A stretch of 64,000 bases of DNA, from contig CM070620.1 of the NCBI GenBank assembly GCA_036346255.1, positions 62,420,522-62,484,521 on the forward strand, read 5' to 3'. The notes beneath the pieces were generated by a model. That model was not told the DNA's origin and ran no database searches. It was given only the letters and a program-made list of their open reading frames with translations. The translations under genes and the position numbers were made by a program. Origin of the DNA: Ampelocalamus luodianensis. Lineage: Eukaryota; Streptophyta; Magnoliopsida; Poales; Poaceae. Numbering within the stretch: the first letter of the stretch is position 1; each line of letters opens with the position of its first letter. This document shows positions 37,775 through 48,624 of the stretch, piece after piece.

Positions 37775-38558
37775 ATGCAGAGCATGACGGCCAGCACCAA
37801 GGCGAGGAGGTCGGTGATCGCCGCTCTTTCTCACGATGTCGTCGTCGACATCGTCGGCCGTGTGGCCGCGAGCTCTCCTCAGCCCATGGAGGACCTATGC
37901 AGCCTACGATTAACGTACGTACATATTTATACCTACAAAATACGTATGTATGTACTACTATTTATTCTAAAATCATGAATTTTGTATGTACGTATATTGG
38001 AGTTGCAAGGCCTTGTACAAGGTGTCCAAGGAACGCGCCGTGGGGAGGTGCATGGCGCTGGAGCGAGAGGAGGCGATGAAGTGGCAGGACAACGAGCGCT
38101 ACCTCGCCGTCGTCAACCACCTGGCCGGCGCCGGCAACCCGGGGGCTTGTTTCATCGTCGGCCTCATGTTCCTTGAATGGGCGGCCGTGGCCGGCCACAA
38201 GGCCGCGGCCTACGTGCTCGGCCTCCTCCTCTACACGGACGGCGAGACGCGTGACGTTGGGAAACACTACATCAGCCAGGTCGAGGGCAAGCCAACCGGC
38301 GGCGGGTGCTAGATAGCCAAGACCAACCAGGAGTGCAGGCGGTGCCAGAGGCTCGCCGCGGACATGGTCGAGCGCGGCGTGGGGAAGAAGGCCGCCCTTT
38401 GGGCGGTGTGGGCGCTGTCGGAGGATGGCCACCGGTGCACGAGCACTGGCTGCGGTGTGGAAGGGTGGGACAACTACGTCGTCTTCTGCAGTGACGACTG
38501 CAGGATTAGGCATGAGTATGCCAGTTTCTTTACAAAGGTGTTGAACTATTTGCCATAA
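37775..38558 (+). pseudogene. F-box protein gene copy (At1g67623/At2g35280-like), premature stop
   Basis: F-box proteins of this type are substrate adaptors of SCF ubiquitin ligases. Exon 1 (37775-37914) encodes MQSMTAS... and an F-box-like stretch (LSHDVVVDIVGRVAA, MEDLCSLRL). A GT-AG intron of 88 bp (37915-38002) joins in frame to exon 2 (38003-38558), giving TCKALYKVSKERAVGR, a Sel1-like helix pair (WAAVAGHKAAAYVLGLLLY) and a C-terminal Cys cluster (CTSTGCGVEGW, FCSDDCRIRHEYASFF). Total 232 codons. Codon 150 is TAG (38310-38312), with the same frame open on both sides. The copy appears shortened before FLEWAAVAGH. It lies between the CACTA left end and the transposase, so it was probably captured. 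A translated single-exon fragment cannot be excluded. Confidence 0.72.
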
Positions 38559-38761
38559 AATTTCAGTTTTTTAGGTTTCTAGAAAGGTGGTTCAACTGGA
38601 CTATTTTCCAAATTAAATAAATTTTTAATGCACCAAAATATACAGTCCACAAGGACAGGAGCAATTACAGTTCCACATTGACATCAAAATATACGTATGA
38701 CAAATTACAAGTCCATAACACATGATGTTATGAAATAAATTAATTACAATGGAGTAATTTC
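38559..38761. other. AT-rich spacer between F-box copy and transposase 3' end
   Basis: No gene. Likely holds the convergent 3' untranslated ends of the F-box copy and TNP2. AATAAA-like strings (for example AAATAAATT near 38615 and 38733) are present but not decisive. Confidence 0.5.
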
Positions 38762-38862
38762 TTAATTAAAATATAGCCCTTCATGATGATCGACGCGCAT
38801 ATAGCTAGCTTCCTCACTGGGTTCTTCCTCGAGCCTGATGTCGTCTCCAAAAGGAGGCAACT
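38762..38862 (-). pseudogene. TNP2 transposase, C-terminal segment
   Basis: Last 33 codons of the transposase, continuing the frame of 42848-43193 exactly when GAG-2 and one CAACT copy are removed. It starts LPPFGDDIRLEEEPSEE and ends at TAA (38762-38764). The block after EKYNQFDEL is the normal C-terminus of TNP2-type proteins, which shows that GAG-2 interrupted a coding exon. Confidence 0.8.
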
Positions 38863-39693
38863 TGATGAGGACATGAACCCTTCGGATACGACCACAACTC
38901 CACCTCCAATCTGGCTGCTCTACTTCCACCACATATTGATCGAGAAGGCTTACGACCACTACACGACTTCGATTGCGTGGTGAAGCCCCCCGAGTGGTCG
39001 AAGGAGGCTATCGACCCACGAGAAGGGGTCGTAGAAGGCTCTACATCGCATCGCATCTGGTCGTAGGATTGTTTTGACTGCTCGTGGTCTTAGCATATGG
39101 AGGTTCGACTACATCCTGGTCGAGGACCTTAGACTAGTCGGAAATTCTGATTACCTGGTCGTAGATCACTTATATCTGGTGCTGCGCCACCTCACTTTGG
39201 GCCGAGGGCCTTGTATCAACACTACATTAGGGTATTTGGGCCGACCACCTCCATGGCCCATAAGGACACCTAGGGTTTCGAGGGGTACTGTTCACGTGAC
39301 ACTAATCACACATGAACAGTGTCGCCGCCCCTCCCTTCGTCCTTTAAGTAGTGGCCGCCTCCCCTCTAGTTCCTTGGGTTTTTCTTAGATTATTCTGCCA
39401 CTTTGCAGTTTCACCGTTTATCGGTTTGAGGAACCCCACATTGTGAACTTCATTCATATTCGCAATACAATTCAGATTGCATCTTTCTTGTTCTTGTGAG
39501 TTGCTTGATTGCTTGCGGGAACAATAACCCTCGTGGTAAGGTCGATCGCGTGCGGCGTGGTTGATAACGGCGATGCGTGCGGGTGTAGCGAATTGCGAGG
39601 TGACGATCTGCTGGTCGAAAGCCTCAAAGCATCAACGTCCTCACGACGAAACCAATCGAACCTATCGGAAGATCGGGACACCGTGATTCATCA
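38863..39693 (+). repeat. GAG-2 5' LTR (831 bp)
   Basis: TGATGAGGACATGAACC to GTGATTCATCA. Contains a CTGTTCACGTG...ACATGAACAG inverted motif (about 39289-39318) and a TATA-like CCTTTAAGTAG at about 39341-39351 followed by a pyrimidine-rich stretch, the likely U3 promoter. Confidence 0.88.
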
Positions 39694-39695
39694 TT

Positions 39696-39707
39696 TGGTA
39701 TCAGAGC
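39696..39707 (+). promoter_or_regulatory. GAG-2 primer-binding site
   Basis: TGGTATCAGAGC two bases after the LTR end, matching the initiator Met-tRNA 3' end. Confidence 0.85.
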
Positions 39708-41056
39708 GAAGGTTGCCCGTTAGGTAATCTCGTTTATTCCCTTTTGTTAGTTGTTTTCCATCACCTATAGTCCAGAAAATTGCCCTACAAAAAGTTTTAG
39801 AACTTTGTCTTTCCGCTGTCCAAACCACGTTGTGCCTTTCGCAATTTTGTTTTCAGTATTCGCGTTGTTGAGTTCGAGTCCATCGTCAGTGTCTTTGTTG
39901 CTGGTCTAGTCGTCGTGATCTAGTTTCTAGCGTCGAGTCTTTGCTGTTTTGGTCATCGTGTATCTCGGCTTATCCTTTGTTGCATCCATTGCAATTAGGG
40001 TTTGTCTGCTATAGCCGAGAATTGAGTCACCCCCCCATCCGACCACTTACTCGTGACACCACCCCCATCCGACCACTTACTCGAGCCAACATTCCCATCC
40101 GACCACCTACTCGGATTCGACCATCCAGTCGGATTCGACCACCTACATCGAGTTTGACCACCTCGTCGGATTCGACCACCTACTCGAGTTTGACCACCTT
40201 CTCGGGTTCGACCACCTGCTCGAGTATTCGCCCCCGGCAAGTCTATCTGTTTCTGGTTGCTCTCGGACACCCACACACTCATCATATCGTGTTCGACCCA
40301 ACAAGGACCGAGAAGAAATCCATAGCCCAAGCAGAGATAGCCAAAGTTCGTAGAGAGAGAGAGAGAGAGAGTATCTTTTATTACCTTATTACCCCCTGCT
40401 CTCAGGAAAAGTTTGTGACCTATATCTATCCTTAGGCACTGAAAAAGGGTTTTGAAGAGTTGTGAGTCAAGGTCACTTGCGCAAAAAAAGAGAATCCTAG
40501 GTTGGGTTTCGTCGGTCAAAAAAAGAGAAGAAGACAGAATCAAAAAAAAAGAAGAGAAAAGAAAAAGAGAATCAAAAAGAAAAAGAGACCACCTCAGTTG
40601 GCTCACGACCACCCTCAGCTGGTCTACGACAACCCACCAGAGCTCCACGACCACCCACAGAGATAACGGTTGCTTTGCAACTTTGTTCTTTTGTGCTTGT
40701 ATCTACCCTATCTTTCGGCTTGCTTGAGCTAGTGCTAGGAGCGCGTTTGGACCAGCAACTGTGACGAGTACTGTGGACTTTGATTTAATTTTGCTAATCT
40801 GATTTCATTATTGCTATTCCTTGCTACTAAACATTGCCTGTCCGAGCTCCACATACTTTTGGCCCTCAATTTGGATCCTCGCATTCGCCTCCTTGTGATC
40901 ATACATCCCACCCTCTCCGATCAGACCACCTGCTGCAATTTGGTAAAAACTCATAAGAGCTTGGTAAGGCGGCTTGAGAGTGTGTGATTCCACCTTCGAT
41001 CACCTAGTAGTTGATAGGGATAATATCTTTGTGTTGCCTTTTGTCTTCTACTAACC
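39708..41056 (+). other. GAG-2 leader
   Basis: A 1.35 kb untranslated leader. It holds the CGACCACCTACTCG repeats, a (GA)n tract (40352-40371) and a long A/G-rich block (about 40485-40590). It ends with GATAGGGATAATATC and a Kozak-like ACCATGGCAGG at the gag start. Frames on either strand here arise from the repeats. Confidence 0.7.
40030..40235 (+). repeat. Degenerate tandem repeat TTCGACCACCTACTCGAG
   Basis: About ten copies of an 18-21 bp unit (GACCACCTACTCGAGTT and variants) in the GAG-2 leader. The related GTGGTCG motif recurs in the LTR start. The 219-codon minus-strand frame over this block is a product of the repeat. Confidence 0.75.
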
Positions 41057-42133
41057 ATGGCAGGTGAGGAATTGGATGCGCAAGAGTTTGTTATAAGGGG
41101 AGAGCTCACCAGGGTGTTGGATGAGCACCGCCATGCTATTATTGACAACATTACTAGGAAGTTTACGACAACAAATGCTACACTGCAACAACTCAAGGAA
41201 AGTATTGCGATGCTCAATGCACGCATTGAAGGATTGGCCAATCAACCGCCAAACAATGGTCGTGTGGATCCTCAAGGTGCAGTCCACGACCATGAGATCG
41301 ACAATGATAATGAGATGCGCAACCGCGATGCCCTTGATGCACGACAACGGAACCGATTGAACTTCAACCGTCAAGGTATGAGAGGTAATAACTTTCCGCA
41401 ACATAATGCACGTGATAATGATGATCCATATGCTAAAGTCAAGTTCACTATACCATCTTTTGCGGGTGCTTATGATGCTGAAGTATATTTAGATTGGGAG
41501 ATGACGGTAGAACAGAAATTTAATGCTCACTTAGTTCCCGAAGTGCATAGAGTTAGGCAAGCTACAAGTGAATTTAAAAATTTTGCCATCAATTGGTGGA
41601 ATAGGGTATGCAACGATGGATTAGCACCTACTACGTGGGATGCTTTAAAAGTTGCTATGCGTAACCGATTTGTTCCGCTTTCTTTTAAACATCAGAATGA
41701 GGAGAAATTGAGAATGCTTGATATGAAACATGAGAACAAACCTATGCTTGTGTCTTTTTCTATGACTAACAATTCGCAGGAAGTTGAAAACCATGCCAAA
41801 GAGGAGAGTGAGTTGATTGCACCACCAACTCCATTGATCCAGAAGGAAGATGAGGAGATGGATGCACCTACATCATCTGAGGAGAGCCAAAAAAGTAAAG
41901 ACCATGGTGCTATCATCACTCCATATGCGAATGCAATGCTACAAGCTTTAAAGCCTTTCTTGCCGCTGGAGGAGGGTGAGCGTGAGTCGAGGATGACTCA
42001 AATGCAAGAAGGGGAGGATGATGAGGACATGAACCCTTCGGATACGACCACAACTCCACCTCCAATCTGGCTGCTCTACTTCCACCACATATTGATCGAG
42101 AAGGCTTACGACCACTACGACTTCGTGTGGTGA
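41057..42133 (+). CDS. Gag protein of GAG-2, fused to a pol-tail-like end
   Basis: An open frame of 358 codons starting in the context ACCATGGCAGG. Residues about 1-70 are a coiled-coil-like N-terminus (EELDAQEFVIRGEL, LQQLKESIAMLNARIEGL). A retrotransposon-gag domain lies at about 120-225 (KVKFTIPSFAGAYDAEVYLD, FAINWWNRVCNDG, ALKVAMRNRFVPLSFKHQ). There is no zinc knuckle. After about residue 240 an acidic linker leads to EERESRMTQMQEGEDDED-like sequence, which in my recollection resembles the end of full gypsy polyproteins of this type. The frame runs through the polypurine tract and ends about 115 bp inside the 3' LTR. This suggests an internal deletion that joined gag to the end of pol. 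It may be expressed and packaged. Confidence 0.78.
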   Translation: MAGEELDAQEFVIRGELTRVLDEHRHAIIDNITRKFTTTNATLQQLKESIAMLNARIEGLANQPPNNGRVDPQGAVHDHEIDNDNEMRNRDALDARQRNRLNFNRQGMRGNNFPQHNARDNDDPYAKVKFTIPSFAGAYDAEVYLDWEMTVEQKFNAHLVPEVHRVRQATSEFKNFAINWWNRVCNDGLAPTTWDALKVAMRNRFVPLSFKHQNEEKLRMLDMKHENKPMLVSFSMTNNSQEVENHAKEESELIAPPTPLIQKEDEEMDAPTSSEESQKSKDHGAIITPYANAMLQALKPFLPLEEGERESRMTQMQEGEDDEDMNPSDTTTTPPPIWLLYFHHILIEKAYDHYDFVW

Positions 42134-42842
42134 AGCCCCGCTGAGTGGTCGAAGGAGGCTATCGACCACACGAGAAGGGGTCGTAGAAGGCTACGACTGC
42201 ATCGCATCTGGTCGTAGGATTGTTTTGACTACTCGTGGTCTTAGCATATGGAGGTTCGACTACATCCTGGTCGAGGACCTTAGACTAGTCGGAAGTTACG
42301 ACACAGTCGTAGATCACTTATATCTGGTGCTGCGCCACCTCACTTTGGGCCGAGGGCCTTGTATCAACACTACATTAGGGTTTTTGGGCCGACCACCTCC
42401 ATGGCCCATAAGGACACCTAGGGTTTCGAGGGGTACTGTTCACGTGACACTAATCACACATGAACAGTGTCGCCGCCCCTCCCTTCGTCCTTTAAGTAGT
42501 GGCTGCCTCCCCTCTAGTTCCTTGGGTTTTTCTTAGATTATTCTGCCACTTTGCAGTTTCACCATTTATCGGTTTGAGGAACCCCACATTGTGAACTTCA
42601 TTCATATTCGCAATACAATTCAGATTGCATCTTTCTTGTTCTTGTGAGTTGCTTCGATTGCTTGCAGGAACAATAACCCTCGTGGTAAGGTCGATCGCGT
42701 GCGAGCGTGGTTGATAACGACAGTCGTGCGGGTGTAGCGAATTGCGAGGTGACGATCTGCTGGTCGAAAGCCTCAAAGCGTCAATGTCCTCACGACGAAA
42801 CCAATCGAACCTATCGGAAGATCGGGACACCGTGATTCATCA
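42019..42842 (+). repeat. GAG-2 3' LTR (824 bp)
   Basis: Starts TGATGAGGAC right after the polypurine tract and ends GATTCATCA before CAACT. It matches 38863-39693 over its whole length with differences mostly at CNG triplets (for example CGGAAATTCTGATTACCTGG against CGGAAGTTACGACACAG). Confidence 0.9.
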
Positions 42843-43875
42843 CAACTCGTCAAATTGATTGTATTTTTCCTCATCCACTATATTCTCAACTCCGACAATC
42901 CTTCTTTTTCCATGAAGAACTACGTGGCGCTTCTTATTTGCCGGGTCGGTTACATAGAAGACTTGAACAACTTGGTTAGCCAGTACGAATGGTTCGTCTT
43001 TGTATTTGACACGATCGAGGTCCACGGTAGTGACACCGTACTTGTCGACCTTCACCTGTGGGAGATGGACCCAATGGCACCAAAATAGGGGGATCTTGAA
43101 AAGCACGTAGTCGAGATCCCATATCTCCTCTATTTGCCCATAGTACGAGCTCCTCAGCCCATCGGTACTGAATGCATCTATCACGGACACCATCTATTCG
43201 GATTGTGCTCTTCCTATCCTGAGCTGCCGTATAAAATGTGTACCCATTTATGTCGTATCCTTGCCATGTGAAAATTGTAAATTATGGCCCTTTTGCCAAC
43301 CATAGCAGCGTATCATCACTTGATGACCTCTCATTCATGATTTGCACCTTTAACCATTCGTTGAACCGACGGTTGTGCTCTCTTGTGATCCAAACCTCTG
43401 ATCGGTCTAGATTCTGCTGGCGTACCATGTCTTTGTGCTCGTCGATGTACGGGGACACTTGGGTCATGTGTTGTAAGACTGTGAAATGGGCTTGAGCGTA
43501 CGTATCCAGATCGGGAGTGACTGATTTCTTTCTGATGGTCCCGATACCATCCAGCCTTCCCTCATGATGAGATAGAGGCACATCTATCGGTTTCACCTGA
43601 GCCATGTAGTCGACACAGAACTCAATGACCTCTTCGGTTGCATAACCTTCAATGATGCTGCCCTCCGGTCGAGATCGATTCCGTACGTAGGACTTGAGAA
43701 TTCTCATATACCTCTCGAACGGGTATATATGATGTAGGAACACAGGACTGCATATCTTTATCTCTTTCACAAGATGAACAATGAGATAGACCACGATATC
43801 GAAAAATGACGGAGGGAAATATATCTCAAGATGACATAGAGTCGTCACCACCTCGGCCTGTAGAGCATCTAGTCC
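42843..43875 (-). pseudogene. TNP2 transposase, middle-to-C-terminal segment
   Basis: Read from 43875 downward. The frame to 43282 carries a DUF4218-type block (YFPPSFFDIVVYLIVHLVK, YPFERYMRILKSYVRNR, RPEGSIIEGYATEEVIEFC). The next frame (43193-42843) carries a DUF4216-type block (YGQIEEIWDLDYVLFKIPLF, YKDEPFVLANQVVQVFYV, KRRIVGVENIVDEEKYNQFD). A frameshift near 43195-43280 separates them. TEK-F lies immediately upstream at 43876, in the middle of the coding sequence. Confidence 0.85.
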
Positions 43876-45323
43876 TGTAACATCCCCATTTTGGCTTGTG
43901 TTTCAAATGTAAGAAATTAAGGGTAAATTAAAACTTTTATTACATCCTTGGGCTTTTGAACTTTTCTGAAAATTCTTGTAAAAAGAATTTTGGAAAACTC
44001 AAAGTCAAAAGCCTCATTTATCAAGTCAACCACATCCTTGGTCAAATCTTTTGTTAAACCCTTGGAAATAATTTTCCTTGGTTCTAAGATTGCTTGGTAA
44101 CGCCCCTAAATTATTTCATGCTTTTTAGAAATTATTTGAATAATTTTGAGGCGAGTCAAACCAACATTTCAATTGGTCAAACCCTAGTTTATCACTTCTG
44201 GAATTTTTAACATAAAATATAATGCATAAAAACTTCGAAAGTTTTAGGGAGTTCAATCATCTAACTACTTAGCTTCAGTTAAAATTTCATCAAATTTGGA
44301 GTTCATTTGGCCCTCAATTAAATCCTCAAATTTTCAGCACAAAATTCAAATTAAAGCGGTCTAGTCTTGTTCACCGACAGAGCTCCAACTCGAGTCCGAC
44401 TCGGCCGAAGTTGGCTCGACCGCGCTGCGCCCCACCGACCGCACCCCAACTTTGGCTCGCGCATGCTCGTGCGTGACACTGGGCCCGGTGTCGTCGCTGG
44501 TCATCTTCTTCCTCCGCTCGCCCACGTGCGTATGCGCGGCGGTGAAGTCGTGAGGAAGCGGCGCCTAGTCACCTCCCCAGCGCTCCTCGCGGCATGCATT
44601 TATTGTGCTCGAGCTTGCCACGAAGTCTTCTTCTACTGCCCCGTCGCTCGGCTCCCATGACCATATTTGGACCTCCCGTGCGAGAGAGCCATTGTGGACC
44701 GAGCTCCCTCTACTACTTAAGCATCCAGCTCTCCTTCTTTGCCCTCCTTTCACCCTTCCATGGCCCGGTTTACACCACTTTGCTTGCTTGAGCTCGAATC
44801 ACTCAAATCACCTTCCGCCATTGTTGGCGCGAGCTCCTCATCACCGACGAAGCTCCGTGGTCCCTGGCCCTTTTCTAGCATCGCAAGCGTTCCTTCGACC
44901 TCTGGTCATTTCCCTAACTTGGTTTGGCTTGTGCTCGCGAGGAGCGGTGAATCAAAGTCACGGATCTGTTCGCCAAAACCGCCGCCGTCCTCCTCTCCGG
45001 AAGGTTGCCCCTCCTCCAATTCATCGCTCTTGGACCTTGGCGAATCCTTCAGAGCTAACCGCACCACTCTTTGGTCCTCTATTGCCCGGGATTGCTTGCC
45101 CGCGTTGTCTTCCTCGGCTCGGTGGCGGTCGTCGTCATTTGGAACTCCTCGACCTCCCTTGGACCTCCTCTGGGCCCGGTGAGTTCACAATGACCTCCTG
45201 TAGCTTAAGCACTCAATAGTTTAGGTCGCGCGAAGTCTTTCTCGGTTTTCACTTTTCCGTGCTTGATCTCCGCCTCGTTCGGCTCGCCGGCGATATGGGT
45301 CGTGTCCGCGACATTTGTGCCCT

Positions 45324-45356
45324 CAAAATGTTCGCAATAGTATTGCGAACATTTTG
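45324..45356. repeat. 33-base perfect palindrome in TEK-F 5' LTR
   Basis: Arms CAAAATGTTCGCAATA and TATTGCGAACATTTTG around a single central G. The same palindrome is at 55162-55195 in the 3' LTR. It can form a strong hairpin in RNA or bind a dimeric factor in DNA; its function is unknown. Confidence 0.85.
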
Positions 45357-45439
45357 CCCCGATGACCGCGCCGCGCGTGGTCGTGCGCGGCGACGAGCCG
45401 ATGACCAAAGCGGTGTCTGGGTCGTTGTCGCGTTTTGTC

Positions 45440-46440
45440 AAGTCATTGGACCTCCTCGGGTTCATCGTGACCGTTAGGACCTCCCGTGTTAGATTCGCAC
45501 CGTGGGATCTTGTCGGCAAAAACTCTAGCTCCCAAGACCTCTTGATTTAATCCTAGCCCTTAATGACCTCTTCTGTTTAGATCCACCGTAGATCCTTTGT
45601 TACGTAATAGCTAAGTCCTAGGACCTCTCGGTTGTGGTCTTAGCCGTTCATGACCTCTTGGTGTTGATGCGGACCGCTAGATCTCCTAGTCTAAGTCCTT
45701 AGCGCGGGACCTCCCACCATTTGGAATCACGGCGTTAAAGACCTCCATAGGTAAAATCCCACCGTTTAGATCACCCTCCGCCTTGGGGTCCTCTTTGCAA
45801 AAGACCTCCTTGAGGTCCTCTGTGCAAAAAGGTCACCCGGTCGTTTGTCAAAACCACCCTCTCGGACCACCCCAGAGGTCCTCTTTGCAAAGGACCACCC
45901 TTGGTCTTTTGTAAAGAGAACCTCGGGACCTCCTCGTCTTTGGTCTTAGGCTGTGAGGACCTCCCGCCTAGATCTGGACCGCTCGGGACCTCTCCCATGG
46001 AGATCTGAGCCATCAGATCTCTCCTGTCAAATGCTGTGTTGGAGGACCTCCCGTGGGAATCTCGGCCGTTAGGACCTCCTCAGTGAGATCCTAGCCGTCA
46101 AGACCTCTCGCTGTCAAGCTCACCGTTTAGGTCCTCTCTCCGCTCAGATCTTAACCGTCCAGACCTTCCCCTTAGCGAGATAACCGTAGGACCTCCTCGT
46201 GGAGCTCGGGGCCGCCAGATCCAGATCTGACGCCCACGACCTCCCTAGTGCGCGAGGACCTCCTTCGCGGGTGCTGTGCATCCGGTGGTCGGAGCCGTTG
46301 GATTCAATATCAACGGCTAAGACCTCCCCTAGGCGCGATGAGGTCTTTGCGCCCAGGTGCTCGTGCGGGTTTTAGCATCAGAGCTCGTGAGCCATGCGAT
46401 CCTTGATCATCGGCCCACGACCTCCCCAGTTTTATTGGTT
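45440..46440 (+). repeat. GGACCTCC / AGATCTNGACCGT array, TEK-F 5' LTR
   Basis: Same degenerate array of roughly 30 bp units as in TEK-C. It includes a sub-block with TCCTCTTTGCAAAAGACC repeated (45780-45920). Confidence 0.75.
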
Positions 46441-48624
46441 TTCCAGATTTAGTTCCGAGAGCTTTTATTTGCACATATCAATTGTTTTAAACTTCAAAAT
46501 TTCATATCTTTTTCTCTGTAGCTCCAAATTTAACAAACTAAAGTTCTATAAATGCATCTGTTAAAGTACTTTAGCTTAGTATAGGTTTTGCAGTAGTCTT
46601 TAATACTGAAATTAATCATGTCTTAGATTTATAACTTAGAAAAATCATAACTAAATCATTTTAACTCCAAATGACCTGAAATTTTATATGGGTTACCACT
46701 ATACCAGTCGGTAGCTACCATAAAAATTTCAGCTTCAAAATCTTTCTAGAAAATATTTTTGCTACAGTGCTAATTATGGCCGAAAATAGGATTTTAGGGA
46801 ATATCTTTTGCACCACAAATCCAAATTAGGTTTTTCCAGTTTCTATGTCTAGGTATATTCGTATTTTACCTTCTGTATAAAATTCATCGCATTTGGATAA
46901 TTTTTGGCTTGCTCTTTCATTTAAGTGTTGCTCGTCTTATTGGTTGTTTTCGCTCTTTCGCTTAGGATTCGATATTTGCGGTAACCAGAAACGACCCTCA
47001 TAACAAATTGAGCAACGACAAGCGTGCAAGCAGTTTGATCATTTCCCATTCAATCCCATTACTTTTAAAGTCTAATATTTTGTTTAACTTCTATGTATGC
47101 ATTGCTATTTTGTTGTTAAATTGATTAGTTAGACCTCTAGTTGCATAATCTGTAGGTAAATAATTATCCTCTACTACCTGAGCCTAGGTTATTTCTGCGA
47201 TTAGAGTTCGTTGGATGAGCTCTTGTCACTTAGTAGATTTGAATAAATATTGCTTAGCCATGCCTAGTATCGGTAGTATTGGCGATCATCGACTTAGTCG
47301 ATGATCTTGATCACACAAATACTTATATTATTCTATTATGTCCAACCCTTGTGTTTTACCATTTTGCAAATCAAAAGCGAAAACAAAAATTATATCTTGG
47401 CTTGGGCACAATGGTATGTTGGGTGATCTGTTGGGTGTGATTGGAATGGTGCCTAAGTCCCTAAGGACCGAGTTACTTGTGCCATTGATCCAAGCAATTG
47501 TGCGTGCTAACCACACGAGGGGATATGGAACCTCTCTTGACTAAGTACTCTGGAAGGTGTTAATTATGAGCTGGTCGGTGGGTGTGTTCTTGTGCGTGTG
47601 TGTTGTGGTGTTGGAGGAGCATTAATGCACCGGTTAGGGTGTCTAATGTGTCTTTCTCCGTGGGTTGCGGCTCTTAATTAGCATCGTCCATTGGAAAGCG
47701 TCTTGTTAGACTTAGCCATGCACGCATACCAAAGGAAGTGTGCTAACCGTGGTGGTGGAAAGGCGGTCTATCGTGTGGGTACATTGGTACACCCTGCGCA
47801 GGTTAAAACTATTCGAATAGCCTCGTCCTAGGTTATGGACACGCTTGGTTATTTCCCAAAAGAACTAGACTACAACCTTTTAAAAACTTAAACTTGACAT
47901 GGGTGGTATGAAGGGTACTTCATGCTATTGTTGTGGTGACTATGGGTTAGTCACTTCTAGGTTGGTGTTGTCATCTATCTATTGTTATAATTGTCTCTCT
48001 TTTATTTGAATAATAAAAGTTAATTGCAAAGCGGCTTTGAATCTATTACCTTATTGCAAATGAAAACTTGCTTTATCTTTGAAAATAAGTCGAGCCTCAT
48101 CCACTTAAATAAAGCTCGCATGTAGTTAATTATAGTTCGCTATCTCACACGTCAGTCTTGCAGTACAAAAACAAGTTTTGTACTCATACGCTTTGCTTAA
48201 TATTAATTGTTGTAGAGGAAGAAGGTGAGCCCCAAGGGCCTCACTTTTGTGAGTGTGTTCTTGTGTTGTTTGGGACGATTAGCTTGGCGGTCCGGTTGGT
48301 TGCCTTGTGGGTAAAGGCACACCGATTGGCTTTTGTTTATCGCCATCTTATGGCCATTTGCTTCATTGTGTATTTACTTAATTGTCGTCTTTTGGCGGTC
48401 GGCCTCTCTTTTGTATTAACTCTCTGTATATTATCTATGTCTTTCGATTGTTGCTTTGCTTGGCTCTATGTGTATGAATGGAATTGATGCATGATTTTGT
48501 AGCAGGTGTGTATATTGCAGTGCAGGAAGTATACATATCTCGAGGCTTGGTTTATTTGATTTGTACTGTTAGGACCAAGTGGATGGTTAAACAGTACAAG
48601 CCGAATAAACCAGGGGTCCTCACA

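Larger units (their letters stand above)
38863..42842 (+). mobile_element. GAG-2: young gag-only non-autonomous Ty3/gypsy element
   Basis: A complete element of 3980 bp flanked by CAACT on both sides (38858-38862 and 42843-42847). LTRs of 831 and 824 bp start TGATGAGGAC and end ATTCATCA. The interior has a primer-binding site, a repeat-rich leader, one intact gag frame and a polypurine tract (AGAAGGGGAGGA, 42007-42018), but no protease, reverse transcriptase, RNase H or integrase. It would need enzymes from an autonomous relative. LTR copies differ mainly at CNG sites, so the true LTR identity is probably very high and the insertion recent. Confidence 0.9.
43876..48624 (+). repeat. TEK-F 5' LTR (4749 bp)
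   Basis: Layout: AT-rich start, GC-rich promoter-like part (about 44360-45200), a 33-base palindrome (45324-45356), GGACCTCC array (about 45440-46440) and an AT-rich second half shared with TEK-A and TEK-C. Frames of up to 204 codons at 44605-45219 lie inside the LTR and show no domain. No TATA box is clear; CTACTTAAG near 44712 is the best candidate. Confidence 0.92.

Noticed and set aside
39995..40654. 219-codon frame on the minus strand rich in GGRT/RWSN repeats
   Set aside because: Product of the CGACCACCTACTCG tandem repeat in the GAG-2 leader, antisense to the element.
44605..45219. Frame of 204 codons on the plus strand with a companion of 147 codons
   Set aside because: Inside the TEK-F 5' LTR, broken differently in the 3' LTR copy (54432-55045), with no domain.
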